A DNA stretch of 64,000 nucleotides from positions 3,038,001-3,102,000 of the forward strand of contig NZ_CP018047.1 of NCBI RefSeq assembly GCF_002009175.1. The letters run 5' to 3'. Below the pieces are notes generated by a model. It saw only the letters and a list, made by a program, of their open reading frames with translations. It did not search any database and was not told the origin of the DNA. A program made the translations under genes and the position numbers. This DNA is from Streptomyces niveus. Lineage in GTDB: Bacteria > Actinomycetota > Actinomycetes > Streptomycetales > Streptomycetaceae. Shown here piece by piece: positions 27,879 to 39,239 of the stretch. How positions within the stretch are numbered: position 1 is the first letter of the stretch; every line of letters starts with the position of its first letter.

Positions 27879-28838
27879 ATGGATGTTCAGCACCTTAGCG
27901 CGCCGTCGCGCGCCACGTCCGGAGTTCCCAGGCCCGTCGCCCGATCCGGTGTCGTACACGCCAACACCCGGCACACCAAGTGCTACACGGTCGTCGGCAA
28001 CCACCTCGCACAGCACCGTGAGCTGACCCTCGTCGCGATCGGGCTCGCCGTCCACATCCAGTCGCTGCCCGCCGGGGCCCGGATCGGCATCAAGTGCCTG
28101 ACGGCGCGCTTCCCGGAGAGCGAGGCGCGAATCGCCGCCGCGCTGCGGGAGTTGGAGGCGGCGGGCTATCTGGAGCGGACGCGCGAGCGGCTGCCGAGCG
28201 GGCGGATCGTCACGCACACGGTGTCGTACAACCAGCCGCCGCAGGCGGTCCGGAGGCCGGAGCCCGTACGCCTTCCAGCTCCGGAACCCGCACCCGCTCC
28301 CGCACCCGCACCCACGCCCGACAAGCCCCCGCCCCCGCCCCTCCCCCAGCCGCTCTCCCCCGACCCGGACCGCCACCGCGTCGCCGCCGATCTGCTCGCC
28401 GGGCTGCGGTGCCACGACCCGCGCCTGCTGCTCGCCGAGCGCGACGTACGGCGCCTGGCGCCGGGAGTCGCCACCTGGCTGGAGCGCGGCGCGGCCCCCG
28501 ACTCCGTACGCCGCGCCCTGACGGCGAACCTCCCCGAGGCCCCGCGCCACCCGGCCGCCCTGCTGGCCCACCGCCTCACCGCACTGCTCCCACCACCGCT
28601 TCCCCCCACACGCACCGTCGTACGCCCGCACCCGTTCCAGACCTGCGACCGCTGCGAACGCGCCTTCCGCGCCCCGGAACCGGGCCGCTGCCGCGACTGC
28701 GGCCCGGCCGGGCGCGATGCCGTCGGAAGGGGAGATTCAGGGCGCGAAGTACCAGCAGTACAGGCTCAGTTCATGCTCGACCCCGCGAGCGGCCAGAACT
28801 GCCAACCGCTCAAGAAGACCCACCGCCGCGTCCGGTGA
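27879..28838 (+). CDS. Winged-helix protein with Pro/Ala linker and C-terminal CxxC pairs
   Basis: 319 residues from ATG (MDVQHLSAPSRATSGVPRPV), AAGGAAG about ten bases upstream. Winged-helix segment LTLVAIGLAVHIQSLPAGAR ... ALRELEAAGYLERTRERLPSG, then a Pro/Ala linker (PAPEPAPAPAPAPTPDKPPP) and a second helical part, then FQTCDRCERAFRAPEPGRCR with CxxC and CxDC pairs, a likely zinc ribbon. Probably a DNA-binding protein. The final ~34 residues overlap the convergent gene on the other strand by 102 bases. Confidence 0.75.
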   Translation: MDVQHLSAPSRATSGVPRPVARSGVVHANTRHTKCYTVVGNHLAQHRELTLVAIGLAVHIQSLPAGARIGIKCLTARFPESEARIAAALRELEAAGYLERTRERLPSGRIVTHTVSYNQPPQAVRRPEPVRLPAPEPAPAPAPAPTPDKPPPPPLPQPLSPDPDRHRVAADLLAGLRCHDPRLLLAERDVRRLAPGVATWLERGAAPDSVRRALTANLPEAPRHPAALLAHRLTALLPPPLPPTRTVVRPHPFQTCDRCERAFRAPEPGRCRDCGPAGRDAVGRGDSGREVPAVQAQFMLDPASGQNCQPLKKTHRRVR

Positions 28839-29174
28839 GATCTCATAGTCCGGGTAGCAGGTCTCGGCCCACGCGACGGCGGTCGTCCGGAGCCGTTCCC
28901 CTCCCGCGACGGCCAACGCGGTGCGCAGCTCGTCCGGAACGGCGAAGACAGTGAAGCCGTCGTTGGCCATGGGCACGACGTCCCGAAGCCGGCCCGTCGC
29001 TACCGAATCCTCCCCCGATGACCCTGTCAGCAAGACCTGCCACCTCAGCGCCGCGTCATCGGGGTAGATGCCGTCGCACGGCACGGCGGGGAACTCATGG
29101 CGCTTGCCCGGCCCCACCTTCACTGCCACTTCATCGTCGTCGGCGAGGTAGAACTCGCCCACAGCCTTTGTCAT
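28737..29174 (-). CDS. Hypothetical protein
   Basis: 145 residues from ATG with SD GGAGGGGG; MTKAVGEFYLADDDEVAVKV, TVFAVPDELRTALAVAGGER, WAETCYPDYEISPDAAVGLL. No family recognised. It lies 43 bases downstream of the RNA-repair fusion gene in the same direction, so it may be the third gene of that operon. The 3' end overlaps the convergent winged-helix gene by 102 bases. Confidence 0.65.
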   Translation of the reverse strand: MTKAVGEFYLADDDEVAVKVGPGKRHEFPAVPCDGIYPDDAALRWQVLLTGSSGEDSVATGRLRDVVPMANDGFTVFAVPDELRTALAVAGGERLRTTAVAWAETCYPDYEISPDAAVGLLERLAVLAARGVEHELSLYCWYFAP

Positions 29175-29217
29175 CCAACCGTCCCCCTCCGAAGTCGCGG
29201 CGTAGCCGCAGGGCTGC

Positions 29218-32037
29218 TCAACGCAGCGTCGGCACGTCGCCGCCCCGCGCCCACACCACATCCACGCCCCGCAGACCCCGGCCCCACGCCTCCGTGATCT
29301 CCGCCAGCACCGCCGCGTCCGGTGGGTTCGTGCCGAGGCCGATCGCGTAGTGCACGGATTCGTCGTAAGTCGCGTACGGGCGTGGCCAGGCGTGTGCGTC
29401 CCGGACCCCCGCCGCTTCGAGCGCCGTGAGCAGCGCCCGTACGCGGCCCCGGAAACGGCCCAGGGTGTCGGGGCGGCGCGTGTCCACCGTCGCCACCGCC
29501 CAGGCGGCGTGCCGGCGGTGCAGGGGCGGCGGCTCCGACAGTGCGGAGAGCGCGGCGCCGGTCTCCAGGAGTTCCCAGGCCCGGTACAGCTCCTGGACCA
29601 GCAGGTCACGGTGGCCGGGGCCGACCTGTTCCGTGCAGCTGCGGATCGGTTCGGTCGGGGTCAGGAGAGTGACAGGAGCGCCAACTCCCGCACTGCATGC
29701 GCCCGTTGCGAGGTCGACGGGTACGCGCCAGTCCCAGGCCGCCCAGGTCCCGAAGAAGTGTCTGAGCAGGTCGTCGCCCACGAGGCCCCCGGTCCCGGCG
29801 TCGCGTGTCGTGTGCGCCGCCAGCACCGCCCAGGCCAGGCCGGGCAACCCGCCGAAGGGGGCGGAGTCCAGACCACGCGCCCCGGCCCACGCCTTCACCT
29901 CCCTCGCCAGCGCGGCGAAGGCACCGTGGCGGTCGCCGACTGCGTCGCGTACGGCCGCCGCGTCGCTCACCGCGCTGAGCGCGACGGCCGCCGCCTCGCC
30001 CATTTCGGCGCGGCGGTCCACGGCCCGCGCCGGATCGACGTCGCCGGTCGCGACCACGGCCAGATCGACGCCCAACTCACCTACCGTGAACCGGAGTCCG
30101 GGCACGCGCGCCCCGACCACCTCGCGTACGGGAGACGCGCCGTCCGGGAGCGCGGCCGTCACGCGTCGCCGGATCTCGTCCATGTCCACACTCGCGCCGG
30201 GCAGCGCCGCCACCAGATCCAGATCCGCACCGGCGGACGCACAGCCCATCCGGCGAGAGCCCACGATGTGTACGGCGCCTTCGGCGAGAATGCGCGCGAG
30301 CAGCCGCGCGGTCTCATCGATGTCAGCGATCGGCTTTCTCGGTGGCTGATGATCGGCGAGCCAACTGATCTCCCCCGTACCGAGCGCGATCGTCGCCCGT
30401 ACGCGCATCGGCTCGTCACCTCTGCGCGACAGCAGCGCCAACTGCCCCACAACAGAGGACACTTCGCCCAACCGGGCCTCGATGCCCGCCACGACCCGCT
30501 GCGGGTCGCGGCTCCGCCCGAGAGTCAGATGCGGTGTGAATCCCTCGGCCCGCCGCCCGCCGCAGCGCGGGAACCGCCGCTCCAGCGCCTGCCGAAGCTC
30601 AGCCCACTCCCCGTCGCCGTTCGCCGCCGGGTCGAGCCAGAGCGTGGCGTCCTCGCGGTGCCCGAAGGTGTGCACGCCGGCCAGCCGCGCGGTGAAGGGC
30701 GCGATCTCGGCGGCGGCAGCGGCCAACAGCGGGGCCGCGCGATCGAATTCGGACTCCGGGACGAAGCCGAAGAGCACGTTCACATGCGGCGGCCAGCGGT
30801 CGACCTGCGGGTCGTGCTCCAGGCGTACCGCCTGGAGGGGACCCCACAGCTCACGGGGAGGTATCCAGGCGACGACGGTACGTGCGGTGCCGGCCACGTC
30901 GAGGATGCCCTCAGTCGAACTCCGCCCCACATCACCGAGGTTGACGTCCGCCTCCACCCCGTAGTGGTCGGAGATGTAGAGCCCACTCGCGCCCGGCGTA
31001 TCGCCACGCAGCGCGGCCCCGGCGACCACCACGCCACTCCCCCGCAGCAGCACCCTGTCCAGCCGCGCGGCACGGCCCGACAGCGAGGCCACCGCCGCCA
31101 GCGGATTGGTGACCGGGTCGAAAGTGGGCGTGGAGTCCTCGGAGCCGTACACCTCGCTCCAGGCGTCACGCAGCCCGAGCGCGGCGGCCGGTCCCTCGTC
31201 CCCACCGGAGCCGTCGTTGAAGTCGCCCAGCAGGATCAGATCGGCGTCGATGCCGCCCAACCCCTCGGCGAGGGTGGACAGTTCGTTACGGCGCCGGGCC
31301 GGGCCGTCCTTGGAGTGGTCACTGCTCAGGTGGGTGGCGGCCACGACGAGCGGACCGGCGGCGGTCTCCAGGGCGAGCGCGGTGACGGCCTTGTGCGGGC
31401 CGAGGACATGGTGGCCCGCCTCGCGTACGGGCAGCCGGCTGAGGAGCAGCAACCCGTTGTCGTCCACCTCGCGCCCGCGCGGGTCGCTGCAGACGGTGTA
31501 ACTCGCCTTCACCCAAGGTGCGTTCAACAGCATCGCGAGCAGATCGCGTTCCACCTCCTGGAGCGCGATGACGTCGGCGTCCGACTCGGCGAGGGCGGCG
31601 AGCAGCATGGGGCGCCGCTCGGCGGTGCGGACGCGGTCGCTGTCGTAGCGGTCCCAGAGGGTGTTCCAGGTCAGAACCCGAATCGAGCCGACGGGTGAAG
31701 TCGACGGCCCGCCCTGAGCCGGGCGCCAGCCTTCGGAGCCGTACACAAATGGAGTACCCGCGGTGAAGAACGGCGCCCGCAGCAGGCGGGGTTGGCGTAT
31801 CCGCCCCGCGTCCGTCGTATCAATCCGGTCGACTCCCGTGGCCCGGTCCCAGATCAACTCCCCGTCCGCCTCCACGAACAGCACTCGGTGCCACGGGATG
31901 TCGCCACCCGGCACGAACGCAGGCAGCGGGATCCGACCGGGTGTCGTACCGCGCCGGCTGACGCCGAGCACGAAGCGCGCGGGGTCGAAGCGCGGGTCCC
32001 AACGGACCTGGTGGTACAGCTGATCGCTGGTCCGCAT
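29218..32037 (-). CDS. RNA-repair fusion: MJ1316/DUF504 - EEP - 2H phosphoesterase - eukaryotic-type poly(A) polymerase
   Basis: 939 residues. (1) 1-70, MJ1316/DUF504-like: WDPRFDPARFVLGVSRRG, DIPWHRVLFVEADGELIWDR; thought to recognise RNA cyclic-phosphate ends. (2) ~115-370, EEP nuclease/phosphatase: Asn125 (LTWNTLWDR), Glu161 (LQEVE), Asp272/Asn274 (GDFND), Asp357-His358 (SDHYG). (3) ~385-560, 2H phosphoesterase: HVN (418-420) and HLTLGR (503-508). (4) ~565-939, poly(A) polymerase: GS at 593-594, GADLDLV with Asp605/Asp607, Asp658, then REVKAWAGARGLDSAPFGGL and a WDWRVPVDL region like the eukaryotic PAP central domain, and an RRM-like end. ATG overlaps the ligase stop (TGATG). All catalytic residues look intact. 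Confidence 0.88.
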   Translation of the reverse strand: MRTSDQLYHQVRWDPRFDPARFVLGVSRRGTTPGRIPLPAFVPGGDIPWHRVLFVEADGELIWDRATGVDRIDTTDAGRIRQPRLLRAPFFTAGTPFVYGSEGWRPAQGGPSTSPVGSIRVLTWNTLWDRYDSDRVRTAERRPMLLAALAESDADVIALQEVERDLLAMLLNAPWVKASYTVCSDPRGREVDDNGLLLLSRLPVREAGHHVLGPHKAVTALALETAAGPLVVAATHLSSDHSKDGPARRRNELSTLAEGLGGIDADLILLGDFNDGSGGDEGPAAALGLRDAWSEVYGSEDSTPTFDPVTNPLAAVASLSGRAARLDRVLLRGSGVVVAGAALRGDTPGASGLYISDHYGVEADVNLGDVGRSSTEGILDVAGTARTVVAWIPPRELWGPLQAVRLEHDPQVDRWPPHVNVLFGFVPESEFDRAAPLLAAAAAEIAPFTARLAGVHTFGHREDATLWLDPAANGDGEWAELRQALERRFPRCGGRRAEGFTPHLTLGRSRDPQRVVAGIEARLGEVSSVVGQLALLSRRGDEPMRVRATIALGTGEISWLADHQPPRKPIADIDETARLLARILAEGAVHIVGSRRMGCASAGADLDLVAALPGASVDMDEIRRRVTAALPDGASPVREVVGARVPGLRFTVGELGVDLAVVATGDVDPARAVDRRAEMGEAAAVALSAVSDAAAVRDAVGDRHGAFAALAREVKAWAGARGLDSAPFGGLPGLAWAVLAAHTTRDAGTGGLVGDDLLRHFFGTWAAWDWRVPVDLATGACSAGVGAPVTLLTPTEPIRSCTEQVGPGHRDLLVQELYRAWELLETGAALSALSEPPPLHRRHAAWAVATVDTRRPDTLGRFRGRVRALLTALEAAGVRDAHAWPRPYATYDESVHYAIGLGTNPPDAAVLAEITEAWGRGLRGVDVVWARGGDVPTLR

Positions 32038-33743
32038 CACGTTCCCCCGCTCTCGATGCTGTCCGCGTCCTCGATGTCGCCGCCCGCCCCGATGTACCAC
32101 GTCCGGTGCGCGTCCCCCGGATACGGCGGCGCGAAGCGCCGTACCTGCCCCGCGAGTACGTCGGGCGGCACCGGGTGCGTGCGTACGGCGTTGCGCCTGA
32201 CCAACTCCGCCTCGTCCACCAGCAGCACGGCGTGCGTGACGAACGCGTCGCGCCGCCGCGCCAACGCGCCCACCAGCGCGCGCTGTTGGCGGTTGAGGGA
32301 GGTGGCGTCCCACACCACCGTGCCGCCGGCGGCGAGAGCCCGGTCGAGCCGGTCGAGCCCGTCCCGCAGGACGTCCGCGTTCGCCCGCTGATCGGCGCGC
32401 CGGCCGCGCTCCTCGCGCAGCTCGTCCAGCGAGACCCGCGTCCCAACCCCGGTCAGTCCTCCTACGAAGGTGCTCTTCCCGCTCCCCGAAGGGCCGACCA
32501 GCTGGATCAGCCGTGGAAAGTCCCCCGACCGCCACCGCCAGGTCGCGGCCACCGCCTCCTCAACCGTACGGATACGCCCCTCGACCCACGCCTCCCGCGC
32601 CTGCGCCCAGCACCGCTCGGCAACGTCCGCGCCGAGCCCTTCGAGCGCGGCACGCAGCCCGCGCCGCAGCGCCTCCAGCGGCTCGCGGTCCAGCAGTCCC
32701 GCCTCCTCGGCGTGCAGCGCGGACCACTCGACCTGCTCCCGGGCCTCGGCGTCCCCGGCGAGCACGCCGGCGACCGCGTGCAGCACCCCCAGATCGGCGG
32801 CGACGGCCATCCGCGCGAGCCCGGCGCGGCGGCCGTCTTCGGCGAACGGCCGGTGCAACCCGCCTTGCAGACCCACCAGATCGGCCACTCGCCGGGCCTG
32901 TGCCATCCCCAGGGGCGCGACGAGCGAGCCCGCGAGCCGCCCACGCGGCACACGGTGCAGGAGCGCGGCGAGCACCCCGCCCAGCCGGTCGTCCCCGTGC
33001 CGCCCGGCGGCGTCGAGCCGCCCCCCGACCTCCCGAGCCGCGTCCTCGTCCCCCTCCACACCCACGGCCCGCGCCACCGCCCCCGCGTCCACGGGCCCAC
33101 CCGACCGCACGTCCCACAACGCGGCACCCGGCCCCCGCCCGTTCTCCACGACGGCGGCGTGCATCCAGTGCGTATCGGTCTGTACGTGGTGGGGCCGTAC
33201 CCACTTGGCCAGCCGCCGCCCGAACTCCTCGCGTCCGAAGCCCTCGACGGTCCGTACGACGTACCCCTCCTGCCGGGCCGGGTCCAACTTCAGCCCCCGC
33301 AACACCCGTTCATCGAACACCCCACGCCACAACACCCCCGGCATCGGAATCCCCAGCCCCCGCAGCACCCGCACGGTCTCGTCCCAGCCGAGGCACCACT
33401 CGCCGTCCCACACGGAGAACCCGTAGAACCAGCTCTCCAGCCCCTCGTACGCGATCGAGTGCCGGGCGTACATGTTCTCCCCGCACACCCGCACCCCGTC
33501 CGGGATCAACCCCCCGATCCGCCCCTGCAACGCCTTGACCCAGGCCCGCGACGGATGATGCCCGGAATCCAGCGACCGGGCGTGCAGCCCGTCGCGGTAC
33601 AGGGTGGTGTTCTCGCCATCCATCTTCTCGGTGACGACGACTTCCCGCCCCCGCAGCCCGTCCAGCCCCCCGACCCGCACATCGTCGGAGCCAACCCCGG
33701 GCGACCACGGCAAATGGGCGGTCCTCGGATACGCCGTACGCAT
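32037..33743 (-). CDS. RNA ligase - polynucleotide kinase fusion
   Basis: 568 residues from ATG (MRTAYPRTAHLPWSPGVGSD) after SD GGGGGAG. Residues 1-200 are a nucleotidyltransferase RNA ligase: motif I EKMDGEN with adenylated Lys40, RVCGENMYARHS, FYGFSVWDGEW (III-like), QEGYVVRT (IV) and KWVRPHH with Lys180 (V). Residues ~215-405 are helical and unrecognised. Residues ~410-568 are a P-loop kinase: GPSGSGKST (417-425), VVWDATSLNRQQR (477-489), as in 5'-polynucleotide kinases of RNA repair. Translationally coupled to the downstream end-healing fusion gene. Confidence 0.87.
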   Translation of the reverse strand: MRTAYPRTAHLPWSPGVGSDDVRVGGLDGLRGREVVVTEKMDGENTTLYRDGLHARSLDSGHHPSRAWVKALQGRIGGLIPDGVRVCGENMYARHSIAYEGLESWFYGFSVWDGEWCLGWDETVRVLRGLGIPMPGVLWRGVFDERVLRGLKLDPARQEGYVVRTVEGFGREEFGRRLAKWVRPHHVQTDTHWMHAAVVENGRGPGAALWDVRSGGPVDAGAVARAVGVEGDEDAAREVGGRLDAAGRHGDDRLGGVLAALLHRVPRGRLAGSLVAPLGMAQARRVADLVGLQGGLHRPFAEDGRRAGLARMAVAADLGVLHAVAGVLAGDAEAREQVEWSALHAEEAGLLDREPLEALRRGLRAALEGLGADVAERCWAQAREAWVEGRIRTVEEAVAATWRWRSGDFPRLIQLVGPSGSGKSTFVGGLTGVGTRVSLDELREERGRRADQRANADVLRDGLDRLDRALAAGGTVVWDATSLNRQQRALVGALARRRDAFVTHAVLLVDEAELVRRNAVRTHPVPPDVLAGQVRRFAPPYPGDAHRTWYIGAGGDIEDADSIESGGT

Positions 33744-33833
33744 GCCCACTCCCCCGTCGCGCTGCCCCCGCTTCCCGGGCAACCCTAGAAGCGCGCGGGA
33801 AGGCGACGCACCCGATATACCGACGGCCGACGC

Positions 33834-34673
33834 TCAGACCCCGGCCGCGTCCTCGAAAACGACCCTGGGGTCGGGTCGGGTCGGGCGGTACCCGGGCATT
33901 CCCGGGGGTAGCACCGGGGCAAGGGCGCGGAACACCGTGTGCATGCTCCGGTCGTCATAACCCGCGAGCGTCTCGGTGGCCTGCAACAGCAGTCCGCCGC
34001 GTTCGAGTTCCCGTACGGCGTGGAACGCGCCGGTCGCTTCCAGACCCCGGGCCCCGCCCAGCCGGACCGCCAGCTCCGCCGGGACCCCCGTCACCCACGA
34101 ATACCCGCGCAACAGCATCCGGGACTCCTCCAGCGACGTGTGGTGACGGCGCTTCAGCACTACCTCCAGGTCGGGGCGCTCCTCGAAGTTGAGCAGGTCG
34201 ATCCGGGCGAAGGCGGGATTGGCACCACCGAGCGCCACGGCCAGGAAATCGACCAGACCCGCGCAGTACGCCGGGTCCCCGATCCGCTCACCGGCCAGGA
34301 GGGCGGCGGACAGTTCGGTGTGGCTGCCGTCGTTCACCTGAGTCGTCCCGATGCGGCCGAAATGGTCGTTCCAGGAGTCCTTGTCCACATCGGCCTCGTG
34401 GAACTCCGCGTTGGCGTAGAACGGAACCGCCAGCAGCGCGTCCGCGAGGTCACGCCAGTTGGCGCGGACATCAGGGACATCGAAATCGCGCCCGCCACTG
34501 AGTGACTCCGCGACAACCCCCGTGGAACCCGCCAACTCCGCGCTCTCCGCGGGAAGGAGAGTGTCGAGCGCGGTACGGAACCAGTGGACGAGGAGCTCCC
34601 CGCGCGGCTCCGGCGCCAGTGCGTCGAGCGTGGCCCACAGCGTCACATCCATCGTCGGTGTCTCGTCGTCCAC
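33834..34673 (-). CDS. Hypothetical protein
   Basis: 279 residues from GTG with SD AGGAG seven bases upstream; the ATG eight codons in is an alternative. Mostly helical with segments NWRDLADALLAVPFYANAEF, ALLAGERIGDPAYCAGLVDF and RRHHTSLEESRMLLRGYSWV. No family recognised. It lies just downstream of the Rhs remnant in the same direction, the usual place for an Rhs-linked immunity gene, but nothing in the sequence proves that. Confidence 0.7.
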   Translation of the reverse strand: MDDETPTMDVTLWATLDALAPEPRGELLVHWFRTALDTLLPAESAELAGSTGVVAESLSGGRDFDVPDVRANWRDLADALLAVPFYANAEFHEADVDKDSWNDHFGRIGTTQVNDGSHTELSAALLAGERIGDPAYCAGLVDFLAVALGGANPAFARIDLLNFEERPDLEVVLKRRHHTSLEESRMLLRGYSWVTGVPAELAVRLGGARGLEATGAFHAVRELERGGLLLQATETLAGYDDRSMHTVFRALAPVLPPGMPGYRPTRPDPRVVFEDAAGV

Positions 34674-34783
34674 CGGTATCTCCTCTTCCGGGTGTCGAAC
34701 CCGTGATTGTCGTGCCGTCCCCGATCCTATAGAGGCCGGGGCCCCGGGACAGGGCCCGCGGTGGCGGGCCCTGTCCGACCAGG

Positions 34784-34999
34784 TCAGGGGGCCGCCAGGC
34801 CGCCGGTCAGCCCGTTGACGAAGAACCCGAGCGTGAAGAGCACGCCCGCGAAGACGGCAGCTCCCGCACCCGCCTTCTGTGTCTCCGGGGAGACCTGGAA
34901 GCCTCCGCCCACCGAACCGGGTTCGTGGGCGGTGCCTGTGGCACCCGGCGCCGGCTCCGGCATCGGGGCATCCACGGTTCCGGGGGCGGGCTCCTCCAT
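34784..34999 (-). CDS. Possible short C-terminal membrane-anchor ORF
   Basis: 71 residues, Pro/Ala/Gly-rich then a hydrophobic segment GAAVFAGVLFTLGFFVNGLT. The frame is open further upstream (LPKPDATARQP) but out of phase with the Rhs remnant, and no SD precedes the ATG. Either the 3' end of a broken gene or part of the Rhs pseudogene after a frameshift. Confidence 0.3.
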   Translation of the reverse strand: MEEPAPGTVDAPMPEPAPGATGTAHEPGSVGGGFQVSPETQKAGAGAAVFAGVLFTLGFFVNGLTGGLAAP

Positions 35000-35029
35000 C
35001 GGCTGCCGAGCCGTCGCGTCCGGCTTCGG

Positions 35030-35478
35030 CAGCGGGCTGGGTCGTGGCGTCGAGGGCGACGCTGGAGGTGCCGTGCCGGTCGGCGGCGAGCCAGCTGAGG
35101 GTGTCGGTGCCGCTCTTGTTGCTGCGCAGCCCGACGGCGTTGCCGTCGAAGCCGTAGTAGCGCTGCCCCCAGTACTCGCCGGTGGCGGTGTTGAGGTGCA
35201 CCTCGGTGGTCCCCATGTACAGGACGGTCTCGCCGGAGGCGTTGCGGCGGATGAGCAGGGTCCCGTCCGCGTCGTACACGTATCCGGTGGTGGACGCCCC
35301 TTCCTTCAGCTCGGCCAGCCGGCCCTCGGGGGACCAGGCGAGAGTCTGGGTGGCGGCGCCGTCGGGGCGGGTCCTGGTGTTGCCCGCCGCGTCGTAGACG
35401 TACGCGGGATTGACTCCGGTGCAGGAGGGGGACGTGGTGGTCGCCGTCAGCGCGTGCGGCTGCGTGGCGCAGAAACGG
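35030..35478 (-). pseudogene. Rhs/YD-repeat protein remnant
   Basis: The frame reads HALTAT, NPAYVYDAAGNTRTRPDG, TQTLAWSPEGRLAELKEG, GYVYDADGTLLIRRN, GETVLYMGTTEVHLN, YYGFDGNAVGLRS and ADRHGTSSVALDATTQ, which is the end of the Rhs core with YD repeats. It has no start: the coding signal stops at an AT-rich junction (35475-35505). It also loses the usual KPFG/GFLGKP continuation after ALDATTQ, changing to Arg/Gly-rich sequence in frame. So it is truncated at both ends, the relic of a polymorphic-toxin locus. Confidence 0.7.
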
Positions 35479-35591
35479 GAATTTAATCAACTAGATTATT
35501 CATGAGAGGCAAACTCAAGGTAAACGTGAATCCCTTGCCAAAGACCCTTGAGATTCTGAAGACGCTTCGCGACACGAGCCCCGCACACGCA

Positions 35592-35633
35592 CAGGGGCCC
35601 CGTGCCGGCTCGAAAGCCGGCACGGGGCCCCTG
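35592..35633 (-). terminator. Terminator of the str operon after tuf
   Basis: Perfect 19-bp stem CAGGGGCCCCGTGCCGGCT paired with 35615-35633, CGAA tetraloop, 79 bases after the tuf stop. One of the strongest hairpins in the window. Confidence 0.85.
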
Positions 35634-35712
35634 CGTTCGTTCTGGATCACTCCTCGCGGAGCTACCAGGTCGGACGGTCAGCCGTCGGAACGACGGACCG
35701 CCCGATCGGCAA

Positions 35713-36906
<1,194 letters not shown>

Positions 36907-37071
36907 TGGGGTCCTCCTGGAGTGGTTCTGTACGCCTTACTCATCGGCGCCAGGTGATCTTTGCTGGGATGCCGGGGCCCGGGACACCGGTCACCCCGCA
37001 CGGTCTCCCGTACGCGGTGCCCGGCACCCCAGGGCTTGCCGGTGACAAGCCTAAAGCGTGCTCGGGACGAG
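36907..37071 (-). promoter_or_regulatory. fusA-tuf intergenic region with candidate tuf promoter
   Basis: A -10-like TAGGCT on the minus strand (37048-37053), 19 bases after the fusA stop, without a clear -35. GC-rich inverted repeats (CCGGGCACC / GGTGTCCCGG region, 36975-37030) lie between it and the tuf start and could form leader structure. Confidence 0.45.
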
Positions 37072-39201
<2,130 letters not shown>

Positions 39202-39239
39202 AAGGCTCAATCTTCTCTCGGTCTCGATGTGGGCGCTGA

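Noticed and set aside
29350..31698. 782-codon frame antisense to the RNA-repair fusion gene
   Set aside because: Composition is that of an antisense shadow; the minus-strand gene has intact motifs in four domains.
34807..35490. 227-codon minus-strand frame over the Rhs remnant
   Set aside because: Arg/His-rich translation; the YD-repeat signal is in a different frame.
35470..35510. Attachment site or insertion-sequence end at the AT-rich junction
   Set aside because: No inverted or direct repeat and no integrase or transposase gene nearby; recorded only as a breakpoint.
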